Source: DATGZX01 sp035296965 (GTDB lineage: Bacteria > Planctomycetota > Planctomycetia > Gemmatales > Gemmataceae). From it: a stretch of 64,000 nt of DNA. The notes beneath the pieces were generated by a model. The model searched no databases. It was not told the origin of the DNA and saw only the letters and a program-made list of their open reading frames with translations. The DNA is taken from assembly GCA_035296965.1 (NCBI GenBank), contig DATGZX010000380.1, positions 1 through 64,000 on the forward strand, in the 5' to 3' direction. Position numbers and translations under genes: made by a program. Of this stretch, positions 27,124-36,156 are shown piece by piece (position 1 is the stretch's first letter; every line of letters begins with the position of its first letter).

Positions 27124-27555
27124 TCAGGCGTGAAGGTCGCGTGGTCGGTGTTTGAGTAATAACCAGGCATTCGCGCCGCTCCGGCGGAAGCGAATGAGGT
27201 TGTAGGTCCCCTCAAGGCGCTGGCCGTGCAGAGTGAAAACAATCACGTCGTTGGTCCATTCATGCAGGTCATAGGTACCTCGATCCCAGGTTTCTACCGT
27301 GCCGGCTCCGTATTCTCCTTTTGGGATGGTTCCTTCGAAATCAGCGTATTCCAGTGGATGGTCTCCCACCTGAATAGCCAGGTGTTTCACCCCCTCCTCC
27401 TCTGGCACCCCTTTGGGTACGGCCCAGCTTTTCAAAACGCCGTCCTTCTCCAGACGGAAGTCATAGTGAAGGGTGCGGGCTCGGTGCTTCTGGATAACGA
27501 ATTGCCCGTACATCGAATGCCGTGGTCTCTCTTGCGACCCAGGTCGAGTTCTCAC
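27124..27555 (-). CDS. Stand-alone LigD-type DNA 3'-phosphoesterase
   Basis: A 143-residue protein. GTG 27555 is chosen because AAAGGAG lies six bases upstream; ATG 27513 would cut into the conserved N-terminus. It matches the phosphoesterase domain of bacterial LigD: FVIQKHRARTLHYDFRLEKD, GVLKSWAVPKG, GDHPLEYADFEGTIPKGEYG and GTVETWDRGTYD, including the histidines and aspartate (His30, Asp32, His66) expected at the Mn-dependent active site. In LigD this domain trims 3'-phosphate or ribonucleotide ends before joining by Ku-LigD. Here no ligase, polymerase or Ku gene is visible, so it acts alone or with distant partners. The helix-hairpin-helix protein lies just downstream. Confidence 0.88.
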   Translation of the reverse strand: MRTRPGSQERPRHSMYGQFVIQKHRARTLHYDFRLEKDGVLKSWAVPKGVPEEEGVKHLAIQVGDHPLEYADFEGTIPKGEYGAGTVETWDRGTYDLHEWTNDVIVFTLHGQRLEGTYNLIRFRRSGANAWLLLKHRPRDLHA

Positions 27556-28265
27556 CTTTCGCTCCTTTGAAGCAAGGAAAGTCAAGGGGGGACGATTGAT
27601 GCTAGGAGCAAGTTCTATACCAGAGAGAATAGGGCATGTTCCGGCGATTTTCGTCACAGGAATTAGAGCAGAGGCCGCCTGGCTGGCTTGAGGGGAATCG
27701 CGGAGCCAGCCATGTAGACCATTACCAAATTCTTAATGATGCGGCGACAAGCAGGGGAGCGCTTCAACGGCGGCGGTTGTACTCCACGGCGAGCGGTGTC
27801 GCTACGATGCGGGATCATCGACTGTCAAGCGATCTGGAGTATTTATTTGACCTGCAACGGCGTGCTTCCGAGTTGGGACGATGCTGATTGAAGATCGTGG
27901 GGCCTGGGTCCGCGGTACGGGCTGAGAGCGGGGTACGGCAAACCTACTCCCTTGTGGTGCCAAGGTTGCAACCGGCCAGCAGCATGCAGTTGGAGCCTAA
28001 GGGCTGAAAGAAGGCCAGTCGTCCGAGCGTCTGCTGCTAGGCCATGCCTGTGAGCTCGTATGGCGCATTTTACGCAACTGAAAAACTAGCTCCCCGCGCG
28101 GTCCCTCTCCGTATCAATTCTCTTCTTGGCGAAATCTGTGGGTTAGTACAGCGACCAACGCTTTTGGGAAATGTCATCAGTGGAATTGTCTACATCGACA
28201 GAATCAAGAAAGACGTCTTCTGAAAAACTTTCCACCCACAACTATGGACCATACCTCCGATTCGA
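27556..28265. other. Intergenic stretch, nothing convincing
   Basis: About 710 bases separate the phosphoesterase gene from the TPR gene leader. The open frames present have no protein signature. The divergent promoters should be in here, but no clear elements or terminators were found. Confidence 0.45.
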
Positions 28266-28270
28266 TCTGG

Positions 28271-28276
28271 TATATT
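28271..28276 (+). promoter_or_regulatory. Possible -10 box of the TPR gene
   Basis: TATATT lies 46 bases before ATG 28323, within a block of about 22 bases (CTGGTATATTAGCGGCCAGA) that is identical at 24677 ahead of the pseudogene copy. Similarity between the two copies begins just here, which fits a retained promoter. No good -35 is evident. Confidence 0.25.
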
Positions 28277-28322
28277 AGCGGCCAGAGAATCCGTGCATTT
28301 CGCTGTCCCTGGATTTCAGCGC

Positions 28323-30551
28323 ATGAGTCGCACGCAGACCCGTCAACGACCGCCTGCGTTCAATCCGGCGCTCCTGATTGGACTAACTCTCGTTCTCCTG
28401 ACGCTTGTGGTCTACTTTCCTGTCGTCAATTATCAATTCGTGAACTTGGACGACAACCTCTATGTCACGGACAATCCTAACGTTCAGGCCGGCCTGACCA
28501 CGGAAAACATCGCATGGGCTTTCACTTCGCTTACCGCTGCCAACTGGCATCCCTTGACCATGCTGTCACTGCTGACTGATAGCCAGCTTTCGAAGAAGGA
28601 CCCGAAAACGGGGCGTCGGCTTCCTACACTCTTCCACTTTACCAACCTGATTCTCCATTGCGCCTCGACCTTCGTGTTGTTCTGGGTGCTCCAGCGCATG
28701 ACCGGCTGCCTGTGGAGAGCTGCTTGGGTCGCGGCCCTTTTCTCCCTCCACCCTCTCCATGTCGAATCTGTGGCTTGGGTTGCCGAAAGAAAGGATGTGC
28801 TTAGCGGCTTGTTTTGGATGCTGGCGCTGCTTGCCTACCTCCGGTATGTCGAAGCTCCGAGCTGGCACCGCTCGCTGACCGTGGGCGTGGCGATGGCGTT
28901 TGGGCTGCTGGCCAAGCCCATGCTCGTGTCGCTACCTGTGGTGTTCTTGCTACTGGACTACTGGCCTCTCGGCAGGTTCTCATTGGGCGGGATCTCCCCG
29001 GATGCCTTTTTAGCCGGTAAACCCTGGAGGGCGCCGGAGAAGTCATGGATCGTCATTCGCGAGAAGATACCGTTTCTAGCACTAAGTGGAGTGTTTTGTG
29101 TAATCACGCTGGCCGTCCAATGGCAGGGACGGGCATTGAGGACCTTTGCGGATTACTCGTTTCTGTCGCGCCTTCAAGTCGTCCCTGTGGCCTACGTTGT
29201 CTATCTGCGCAAGATGCTTTGGCCTCTCGATTTCGCTCCCTTCTATCCCTATCCCGAAGCTGGCCTGCCAGCCTGGCAAGTGGCCTGTGCGGCACTCCTG
29301 CTGAGCGGAATCACAGTGCTTGCCTGGAGGGAAAGGTTGCGCCGGCCGTACCTCTTGATGGGATGGCTCTGGTACCTGGTGACCCTGATACCTGTGATCG
29401 GCCTCATTAAGGTGGGTGATCATGCGTATGCGGATCGTTACACCTATCTTCCGCTTGTCGGCATCTTTATCATGCTCGCCTGGGGCGTGCCGGATCTAAT
29501 AAAGGACTGGCGCGGCCGGAAGGTCGCTTTGGCTGCCCTGGCCGTCTCCACGCTCGTTGCCTGCTTGGCCATCACGCGCGTCCAGATTGGTTACTGGAAA
29601 GACGACATTCGTCTTTGGGAACACGCCCTGAAGGTTTCGCCCGACAATTACATGGCGCACAATAATCTTGGGAGCGCCCTGCTTGACGAAAACCGGATCG
29701 AAAAAGCGGTCGAGCATTTCGCGGCTGCCGTCGCTCTCAATCCAAGATACGACCCCGCTCAGTACAATCTTGCCCTGGGACTGGTTCAGCAAGGCAAACA
29801 AGCACAGGCTGTGCAACGCTTACAGATTGCGCTGCAAGTCGATCCCGACAACGACTTTGCCCACGTTTTGCTGGGACGTCTAAACATGAGCGCGGGCCAG
29901 GTGGAAGAAGCCGCGAACCATTTTCGCGAAGCGCTCCGCCTGAGACCGGATAATGTGGGCCTGTACTTATTTTTGGGCCAGGCGCTCATGGACCAGGGCA
30001 ATCTGGAAGAAGCGGCACAACAGTTTGCAGAAGGGACTCGGCTCGCTCCCGACAACTCGGATGGTCATCATCAGCTCGGCATCGCCTTAGGGCGGCTGCA
30101 GCGCTGGCGGGAGGCGGCAGCCAGCTTCGAACGCGCGGTCGGTCTCTACCCCAAGAATCCAACCTATCGGTGCGACCTTGCTCGAGCGCTCTCCGAGATC
30201 GGCGAACCCTCGAAGTCGGCTGAACAATACGAGAAGGCTTCCGCGTTCCAGCCTGATTGGACGGACAAATTCCACGAGAGGGCCAACGATCTCCTGAAGC
30301 TGAAGGGCGCTAAGCTGCCTCAAGCTCAACGAGCGCTGGAGCTTGCCACCGAGATCTGCCAGGCCAGCGACTATCGTGTCCCACGATACCTGGAGACGCT
30401 GGCAGCCGCTTATGCCGCGACCGGCCAAATAGAAAAAGCGCGGCAGACAACTCAAAAAGCGATCGATCTGGCTACAGCGAGTGGACAAAAGGAGCTGGCC
30501 GCGCAAATCCGGGGGCGCGGAAAATCCTACGAGGACGCCCGTCCGAAATAA
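28323..30551 (+). CDS. TMTC-like polytopic membrane protein with C-terminal TPRs
   Basis: A 742-residue protein from ATG 28323 (MSRTQTRQRPPAFNPALLIG); GTG 28293 is also open, and no strong ribosome-binding site decides. The first transmembrane helix (LLIGLTLVLLTLVVYFPVV) is followed by a loop with the DDN motif (FVNLDDNLYVTDNP), as in GT-C/PMT-like and TMTC proteins. Further conserved pieces are AANWHPLTMLSLL, LFSLHPLHVESVAWVAERKD and YADRYTYLPLVGIFIMLAWG. About nine more helices reach residue 430. Residues about 450-735 are TPR repeats (AHNNLGSALLDENRIEKAVE, NLALGLVQQGKQAQAVQRLQ). Probable role: protein mannosyl- or glycosyl-transfer in the cell envelope (inference). A 5' fragment copy lies at 24732. 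Confidence 0.88.
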   Translation: MSRTQTRQRPPAFNPALLIGLTLVLLTLVVYFPVVNYQFVNLDDNLYVTDNPNVQAGLTTENIAWAFTSLTAANWHPLTMLSLLTDSQLSKKDPKTGRRLPTLFHFTNLILHCASTFVLFWVLQRMTGCLWRAAWVAALFSLHPLHVESVAWVAERKDVLSGLFWMLALLAYLRYVEAPSWHRSLTVGVAMAFGLLAKPMLVSLPVVFLLLDYWPLGRFSLGGISPDAFLAGKPWRAPEKSWIVIREKIPFLALSGVFCVITLAVQWQGRALRTFADYSFLSRLQVVPVAYVVYLRKMLWPLDFAPFYPYPEAGLPAWQVACAALLLSGITVLAWRERLRRPYLLMGWLWYLVTLIPVIGLIKVGDHAYADRYTYLPLVGIFIMLAWGVPDLIKDWRGRKVALAALAVSTLVACLAITRVQIGYWKDDIRLWEHALKVSPDNYMAHNNLGSALLDENRIEKAVEHFAAAVALNPRYDPAQYNLALGLVQQGKQAQAVQRLQIALQVDPDNDFAHVLLGRLNMSAGQVEEAANHFREALRLRPDNVGLYLFLGQALMDQGNLEEAAQQFAEGTRLAPDNSDGHHQLGIALGRLQRWREAAASFERAVGLYPKNPTYRCDLARALSEIGEPSKSAEQYEKASAFQPDWTDKFHERANDLLKLKGAKLPQAQRALELATEICQASDYRVPRYLETLAAAYAATGQIEKARQTTQKAIDLATASGQKELAAQIRGRGKSYEDARPK

Positions 30552-30832
30552 CTTCCGATGAAGGATAGATTTGGCAATTCCAGCAAGTGCGGCACCGAAA
30601 TTACACGCCCGCGTGTTCGCGAGCAAGCGATGGGCTAACCTGATCCACTAGGCCAAAAAACACATGTCGACCATTTAGCTGCCGTTAGCCAACTCCGAGG
30701 ATTTGATGGTCGCGCGCTACCTGAACACGGCTGAAGAGACTATTGCCCTGAAAAGCGAGTATTATGCGAAATGGTTGCAAGAGCAGAAAACCTAGCCGCG
30801 CTACGTCCCGCATGAATGAAGGAGACCCCGAC

Positions 30833-32041
30833 ATGGCCCGCCGGCATCTTTTCCTATGTCAAAGCAGTTTGCTCATGTTCCTAGCCTGCGCCGTTTTAGG
30901 CTGTGGTCCAAACACGCCGCCGGTGGCTGAGACACCGCCGCCGCCAGTCACCGTCAGCCAGCCCCTGGCTCGGGAAGTCGTTGACTACGACACCTATGAA
31001 GGTCGCATTGCTGCCGTCGAGTCAGTCGAGGTGCGGGCCCGCGTTCGCGGGCATCTGGTCAAGGTCAACTTCCACGATGGGCAAATGGTCAATCCTGGCG
31101 ACATGCTTTTCGAGATCGACCCACGGCCTTACAAGGCGGCTCTGGACGCGGCAGAGGCACAAGTTGCCGGCGCCCAGGCCAGCCTGGAATTGGCCAAGAA
31201 GGAGTACCAGCGGGCCGCCTCCCTCTTGCAGTCGCGGGCGGCCAGCCGGGAAGAGGTCGATGTATGGCTGGGCAAGCAGGCCGTCGCGAAAGCCGAAATG
31301 CTCAAAGCCCAGGCAGCCGTGGAGCAGGCCAGGCTCGACCTTGACTTCACCAAGGTAGATGCTCCGATCGCCGGCAAGGCGAGCCGGACCCAGGTGACAG
31401 TGGGCAATCTGGTGAACGCCGGCGGCGGGGAGACGCTGCTGACCACGATTGTCTCCGTAGACCCAATGTACGTCTATTTCGATGTGGACGAGCGCGCGCT
31501 GCTCCGCTACCGGAAGGAGTTCCACAAGACCAAGGGGGACGACGACGGCGCGCAACTCTCGATCAAGGAACTGAAAATACCGATCTACGTCGCTCTCGAA
31601 GGGGAACAGGGCTACCCGCACCAAGGCGTGATCGACTTCGCAGATAACAAGGTAAATTCAAGCACAGGAACCATTCAAGTGCGTGGCGTCCTGCCAAATC
31701 CGAATCAGATACTCGACGCCGGCATGCGGGCCCGCGTTCGAGCCCCCGTGAGTGATCCCCACAAGGTCCTGATGGTCACCGAGCGGGCGATCGGCACCGA
31801 CCAGGGGCGCAAGTTCGTGTACGTGGTCAATGAGCAAGACGTTGTCGAGCGGCGCGATGTCACACTGGACCGGCTGGTCGATAGCATGCAGATAATCAGG
31901 GAAGGCCTTGAGCCGACGGACTGGGTGATCGTCAATGGCATCCAGCGAGTCCGGGACGGGATTAAAGTTCAGCGGCGAGAAGCCCCGATGCCCGGCGGGA
32001 AACAACTGGTCGATCCCGCTCAGCCAACCTCTAAAAACTAA
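30833..32041 (+). CDS. RND efflux periplasmic adaptor lipoprotein (AcrA/MexA type)
   Basis: A 402-residue protein from ATG 30833, with GAAGGAG eight bases upstream. A lipoprotein signal is present (MFLACAVLGC, lipobox LGC), then a Pro-rich spacer. The body has the usual order: barrel-sandwich half (VRARVRGHLVKVNFHDGQMV, LFEIDPRPYKAALDAAEAQV), a coiled-coil hairpin (AGAQASLELAKKEYQRAASL), the second lipoyl half (ARLDLDFTKVDAPIAGKASR, TVGNLVNAGGGETLLTTIVS), beta-barrel (YVYFDVDERALLRYRKEF) and membrane-proximal domain. It should connect the RND pump 15 bases downstream with an outer-membrane channel. No TolC-like gene is in the window. Confidence 0.93.
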   Translation: MARRHLFLCQSSLLMFLACAVLGCGPNTPPVAETPPPPVTVSQPLAREVVDYDTYEGRIAAVESVEVRARVRGHLVKVNFHDGQMVNPGDMLFEIDPRPYKAALDAAEAQVAGAQASLELAKKEYQRAASLLQSRAASREEVDVWLGKQAVAKAEMLKAQAAVEQARLDLDFTKVDAPIAGKASRTQVTVGNLVNAGGGETLLTTIVSVDPMYVYFDVDERALLRYRKEFHKTKGDDDGAQLSIKELKIPIYVALEGEQGYPHQGVIDFADNKVNSSTGTIQVRGVLPNPNQILDAGMRARVRAPVSDPHKVLMVTERAIGTDQGRKFVYVVNEQDVVERRDVTLDRLVDSMQIIREGLEPTDWVIVNGIQRVRDGIKVQRREAPMPGGKQLVDPAQPTSKN

Positions 32042-32056
32042 GGGAGCAGAGACACC

Positions 32057-35000
32057 ATGTTTGTTCGCTTCTTCGTGGACCGCCCGGTCTTCGCTACCGT
32101 CCTCTCCGTTGTGATCATCATCGTGGGCCTGGTCGCCCTCGTGAAACTTCCGATTGCCCAATACCCGGAGATCGCCCCGCCCACTGTCTCCGTCACGGCC
32201 GCCTACCCGGGCGCCAGCGCAAAGGTCGTAGCCGACACTGTCGCCACGCCGATCGAGCAAGAAGTCAACGGCGTGGAGAATATGATCTACATGTCGTCGC
32301 GGTGCACCAACGATGGCCAGATGGCCCTGGACGTCACTTTCAAGCTGGGCACCGACCTGGACCAGGCCCAGGTGCTGGTCCAGAACCGGGTGGCGGTTGC
32401 GGAGGCCAAACTACCTGAGGAAGTGAAGCGCCAAGGAGTCACGACCAAGAAAAAATCCCCCAGCATCCTCTTATGCATCAATTTGGTGTCGAACAAAGAG
32501 AAAGACCCAGCGACGGGCAAGGACCAGTACGTTTATGACCAGCTGTTTCTCTCCAACTACGCGACCATCAACATCAAAGACGCACTGGCCCGCATCCCCG
32601 GTGTCGGGGACGTGCAGTTCCTGGGCCCGCGCGACTACAGCATGCGCATCTGGCTGGATCCGCTGAAGCTGGCGGCCCGTAATATGACGGCGGGTGATGT
32701 GACGACTGCCATCCGAAAGCAGAACCGGCAGGTCGCCGCCGGGCGGCTCGGCCAACCCCCGGCTCCCATGGGCCAGGATTTTCAGCTCACGCTCAACACG
32801 CTGGGCCGCCTTGAGTCGGAGGAACAGTTCCGCAACATCGTCGTCAAGTCCGATAACAACGGCAGCTTGACCTATGTCAGGGACGTGATCGCAGATGACA
32901 GGAAAGGCCAGAAAGGGGTCGAGCTGGGCGCCAAGAACTACGATGTCAACAGCTACCTGGACGGCGAGCCCTCGGTCACCATTGCCGTTTTCCAGCAGCC
33001 CGGCTCCAACGCGCTGGACACCGCCAAGGCCATACGCGAGCAAATGAAAGCACTCAGGGGAAACTTCCCCCGCAAGAAGCAGAGCGACGGCACGGACAAG
33101 TACTTGATAGAGGACAAGATCGTCTACGACACAACCGTGTTCATCGACGAATCGATCCACGAAGTCTACAAAACACTCTTCGAAGCGTTCATCCTGGTAT
33201 TCGTAGTAGTCCTGCTGTTTCTGCAAGACTGGCGTGCAACGCTGCTGCCGATGATCGACGTCCCCGTGTCGTTGATCGGCACCTTTGCAGTCATGGCGCT
33301 CCTGGGCTTCTCGCTCAACAACCTATCGCTCTTCGGTCTGGTACTGGCCATTGGCATCGTGGTCGATGACGCTATCGTAGTAGTCGAGAACATCGAGCGC
33401 TGGATGGGCAAGGGCCTGCCTCCCCGCGAGGCGACCATCAAAGCCATGGACGAGATCACCGGCCCGGTGATCGCCATTACCCTTGTGCTCAGCTCCGTTT
33501 TCATCCCGACCGCCTTCATCGCTGGCATTAGCGGCCAGTTCTTCAAGCAGTTCGCCCTTACAATCGCTGCCTCGACTATCATTTCTGCGGTCAACGCCAT
33601 GACCATGGCCCCCGCCCGGGCCGTCACTCTGATCAAACCGCATTCCAAGGGCCATGGCGCGGAGACGCGCGAGGCCTTGCCTCGCCTGGCAGTCGCCTTG
33701 ATCGCCGGCGCCGTCGCTTACTTCCTGCTGGCGCCGATCGCCGCCCACGCGCTTGGACTGGCCCCGACAAGCGCGGACCGCGCCGAGTCGGTTCAGATGG
33801 CGGGACACGTGGCTGGCCTGTGGGCGGTACGGCTCGGGGTCTTCCTGGCGGGCAGTCTCGCGGGCTGGTTCCTGAGCACGCTCGTCAACTTCGTGTTGCT
33901 CCGCTTCTTCGATGGATTCAACCGGGTGTTCGACCGCCTGTCCAACGGTTACGGCAGGATGGTACAGAGCGTCCTCCGAATTGCCGCCGTCATCCTCGTT
34001 GTGTACGGCGGCCTGCTCGCCTTGACCGCCGTCGGGTTCAGAGCCGTCCCAACGGGGTTCATCCCCCAGCAGGATAAGGGCTATCTCGTCGTTAACGCGC
34101 AACTCCCCGACGCCTCCAGCTTGGAGCGAACCGACGCCGTTGTGTCCCGGATGACCAGTATTGCCCGTGACGACCCGGGCGTCGCCCACGTCCTCGGCAT
34201 CCCGGGCTACTCGGTGCTGACCAGCACCAACATTTCCAACGCGGGAGGCATGTTCGTCGTCCTCAAGCCATTCGAGGAGCGCGCGGGGAAGGCCGATCTG
34301 AGCGCCGACACGGTGCTGGCCAGGCTGCAAAAGGCCTACTACCAGGAAATCCAGGAGGCGCACGTCGGCCTCTTCGGCGCGCCGCCGGTGGACGGCCTTG
34401 GCAGCACCGGCGGCTTCAAGATGCAAGTCCAGGATCGCGGCGGGCTAGGGCTGGAGGCGCTGCAAGCAGGAGTGGCCAACGTGATCGACCAGGGCAGTGC
34501 CCAGCATGGTCTCGCCGGGCTTTTCAGCACGTTCAGCGCTGACCAGCCACAAATCTACGTCGATGTGGACCGCGTCAAGGCACAGACCCAGGGCGTGGAC
34601 TTGGATACGGTATTTGACACGCTGCAAGCATACCTGGGCTCGGCCTACGTCAACGATATCACGCTGTACAACCGCAACTGGCAGGTCAATGTTCAGGCGG
34701 ACGCCAATTACCGGCTGCGGGCCGAAGACGTGGGCAAACTCAAGGTCCGCAACTCTCGGGGCGAAATGGTTCCCCTGAGCACGATGATCACGGTGGAGGA
34801 CATCACGGGCCCCGCTGTCGTCAACCACTATAATCTCTATCCATCAGCCGAGGTCAGCGGTGCGCCCGCGCCTGGCGCGAGTTCAGGGCAGGCCATCGCC
34901 CTCATGGACGAGATCGCGCGGCGTGAGCTGCCGGTGGGGATGGGCTACGAGTGGACGGAGTTGACATTTCAGCAAATCGAGGCCGGCAAAGACTTGCTGA

Positions 35001-35575
35001 CCAAGCTCGTCTTCCCCCTGGCTGTCCTCTTCGTCTTCATGGTGCTCGCCGCTCAGTACGAGAGTTGGTCGCTGCCTCTGGCGATCATCCTGATCGTGCC
35101 CATGTGCTTGCTGGCGGCACTCCTGGGAGTCTGGATGGTCCGGCTGGACAACAACATCTTCACGCAGATCGGACTGGTGGTACTGGTGGGGCTGGCAGCC
35201 AAGAACGCCATCTTGATTGTCGAGTTTGCCAAGCAGCGCGAAGACGAGGGAGAAGCGCGGATCGATGCTACAGTCGATGCCTGCCGAACGCGGCTCCGGC
35301 CGATCCTGATGACCTCGCTAGCGTTCATTCTCGGTGTAGTGCCTCTTGTGTTCGCCAAAGGCGCGGGGGCAGAGATGCGCGTCGGCCTGGGAGTCGCAGT
35401 TTTCAGCGGCATGTTGGGCGTAACTCTGTTCGGCCTGTTTTTCACACCGGTTTTCTACGTAGTCATTCGTTGGTTCACCGGAAAGGGGCCAGCCGCGCCG
35501 GGGCCGAAGGCCGAGCAAGCTCTGCCCGCAACCGCGGCGACATTCGACGCCCGGTCAGGGCCAAGCCCAGTCTAA
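32057..35575 (+). CDS. RND multidrug efflux pump, HAE1 type (AcrB-like)
   Basis: A 1,172-residue inner-membrane transporter, about 120 longer than AcrB; AGGGAG precedes ATG 32057. It starts MFVRFFVDRPVFATVLSVVI. Proton-relay residues are kept: the paired aspartates in GLVLAIGIVVDDAIVVVEN and the lysine in VGLAAKNAILIVEF. The porter and docking domains are recognisable (YPEIAPPTVSVTAAYPGASA, AVPTGFIPQQDKGYLVV). Residues about 530-612 contain an insert not found in AcrB, with two extra hydrophobic stretches (LAVALIAGAVAYFLLAPIAA; RLGVFLAGSLAGWFLSTLVN), which would give 14 membrane segments. Likely substrate class: hydrophobic drugs or lipids. It is co-transcribed with the adaptor upstream. Confidence 0.95.
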   Translation: MFVRFFVDRPVFATVLSVVIIIVGLVALVKLPIAQYPEIAPPTVSVTAAYPGASAKVVADTVATPIEQEVNGVENMIYMSSRCTNDGQMALDVTFKLGTDLDQAQVLVQNRVAVAEAKLPEEVKRQGVTTKKKSPSILLCINLVSNKEKDPATGKDQYVYDQLFLSNYATINIKDALARIPGVGDVQFLGPRDYSMRIWLDPLKLAARNMTAGDVTTAIRKQNRQVAAGRLGQPPAPMGQDFQLTLNTLGRLESEEQFRNIVVKSDNNGSLTYVRDVIADDRKGQKGVELGAKNYDVNSYLDGEPSVTIAVFQQPGSNALDTAKAIREQMKALRGNFPRKKQSDGTDKYLIEDKIVYDTTVFIDESIHEVYKTLFEAFILVFVVVLLFLQDWRATLLPMIDVPVSLIGTFAVMALLGFSLNNLSLFGLVLAIGIVVDDAIVVVENIERWMGKGLPPREATIKAMDEITGPVIAITLVLSSVFIPTAFIAGISGQFFKQFALTIAASTIISAVNAMTMAPARAVTLIKPHSKGHGAETREALPRLAVALIAGAVAYFLLAPIAAHALGLAPTSADRAESVQMAGHVAGLWAVRLGVFLAGSLAGWFLSTLVNFVLLRFFDGFNRVFDRLSNGYGRMVQSVLRIAAVILVVYGGLLALTAVGFRAVPTGFIPQQDKGYLVVNAQLPDASSLERTDAVVSRMTSIARDDPGVAHVLGIPGYSVLTSTNISNAGGMFVVLKPFEERAGKADLSADTVLARLQKAYYQEIQEAHVGLFGAPPVDGLGSTGGFKMQVQDRGGLGLEALQAGVANVIDQGSAQHGLAGLFSTFSADQPQIYVDVDRVKAQTQGVDLDTVFDTLQAYLGSAYVNDITLYNRNWQVNVQADANYRLRAEDVGKLKVRNSRGEMVPLSTMITVEDITGPAVVNHYNLYPSAEVSGAPAPGASSGQAIALMDEIARRELPVGMGYEWTELTFQQIEAGKDLLTKLVFPLAVLFVFMVLAAQYESWSLPLAIILIVPMCLLAALLGVWMVRLDNNIFTQIGLVVLVGLAAKNAILIVEFAKQREDEGEARIDATVDACRTRLRPILMTSLAFILGVVPLVFAKGAGAEMRVGLGVAVFSGMLGVTLFGLFFTPVFYVVIRWFTGKGPAAPGPKAEQALPATAATFDARSGPSPV

Positions 35576-36156
35576 TGACGACCGCCTGGGTTGTCGTGGC
35601 GCGTAGCACTCTCCTTCAGACTGCTGACGAGTTCTCGCGATGCGGGGGCATGTGCCTCGCATTTTGCGGCACGCTGTTCGACCATCCCTCGTCGCCGTAT
35701 ACTATTGTCTATAGATGCGGCGAGTGCTTCGAGTCCTAGTGGGAGGTGGTCTGAGACAGCACTTGGCAGCAGTACCTTTCCTTTGCCATTTCCAGCTTTA
35801 AACTAGGTGGCGACAGAGTTTTTGACAGAGCGATTACGACGCCAGCCAGAGATTCGCTAACAGAACGCCTGTCCAACCTGGCCGCCAACGCCGGGAATGG
35901 CATGCCGATTGGTATCGATCCGAGGGTTACCAGATGCCTGCGGCTGACCTGCGGGCGTTCGGAATTCGCAGAGACTGCCGGACAACCTCGAGGCAGACGA
36001 GCCGAGTAGGGCCCCGCGCGGAGCATCGCGCTTTTATTCTGGCCAATCTTTTGCGCCCCTCAAAGTTGGCTCATTCGCCAGGGGTGCCCCGGAAAGTTGC
36101 GGCAACCAACTTAGCTTCCTTCGTGTACAAACCCAATGAATATGGAAGAGAATGCC
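35576..36156. other. Intergenic stretch, nothing convincing
   Basis: About 580 bases between the RND pump and the SnoaL-like gene. Open frames are short or are tails of other-frame noise. No repeat, terminator or RNA gene was recognised. Confidence 0.45.

Noticed and set aside
26950..27159. Plus-strand frame ending PAAGEIGHTSAIPLSSGPEGQ and overlapping the phosphoesterase 3' end
   Set aside because: It looks protein-like over about 45 residues but has no start or family match and overlaps a well-supported gene; at most a gene fragment.
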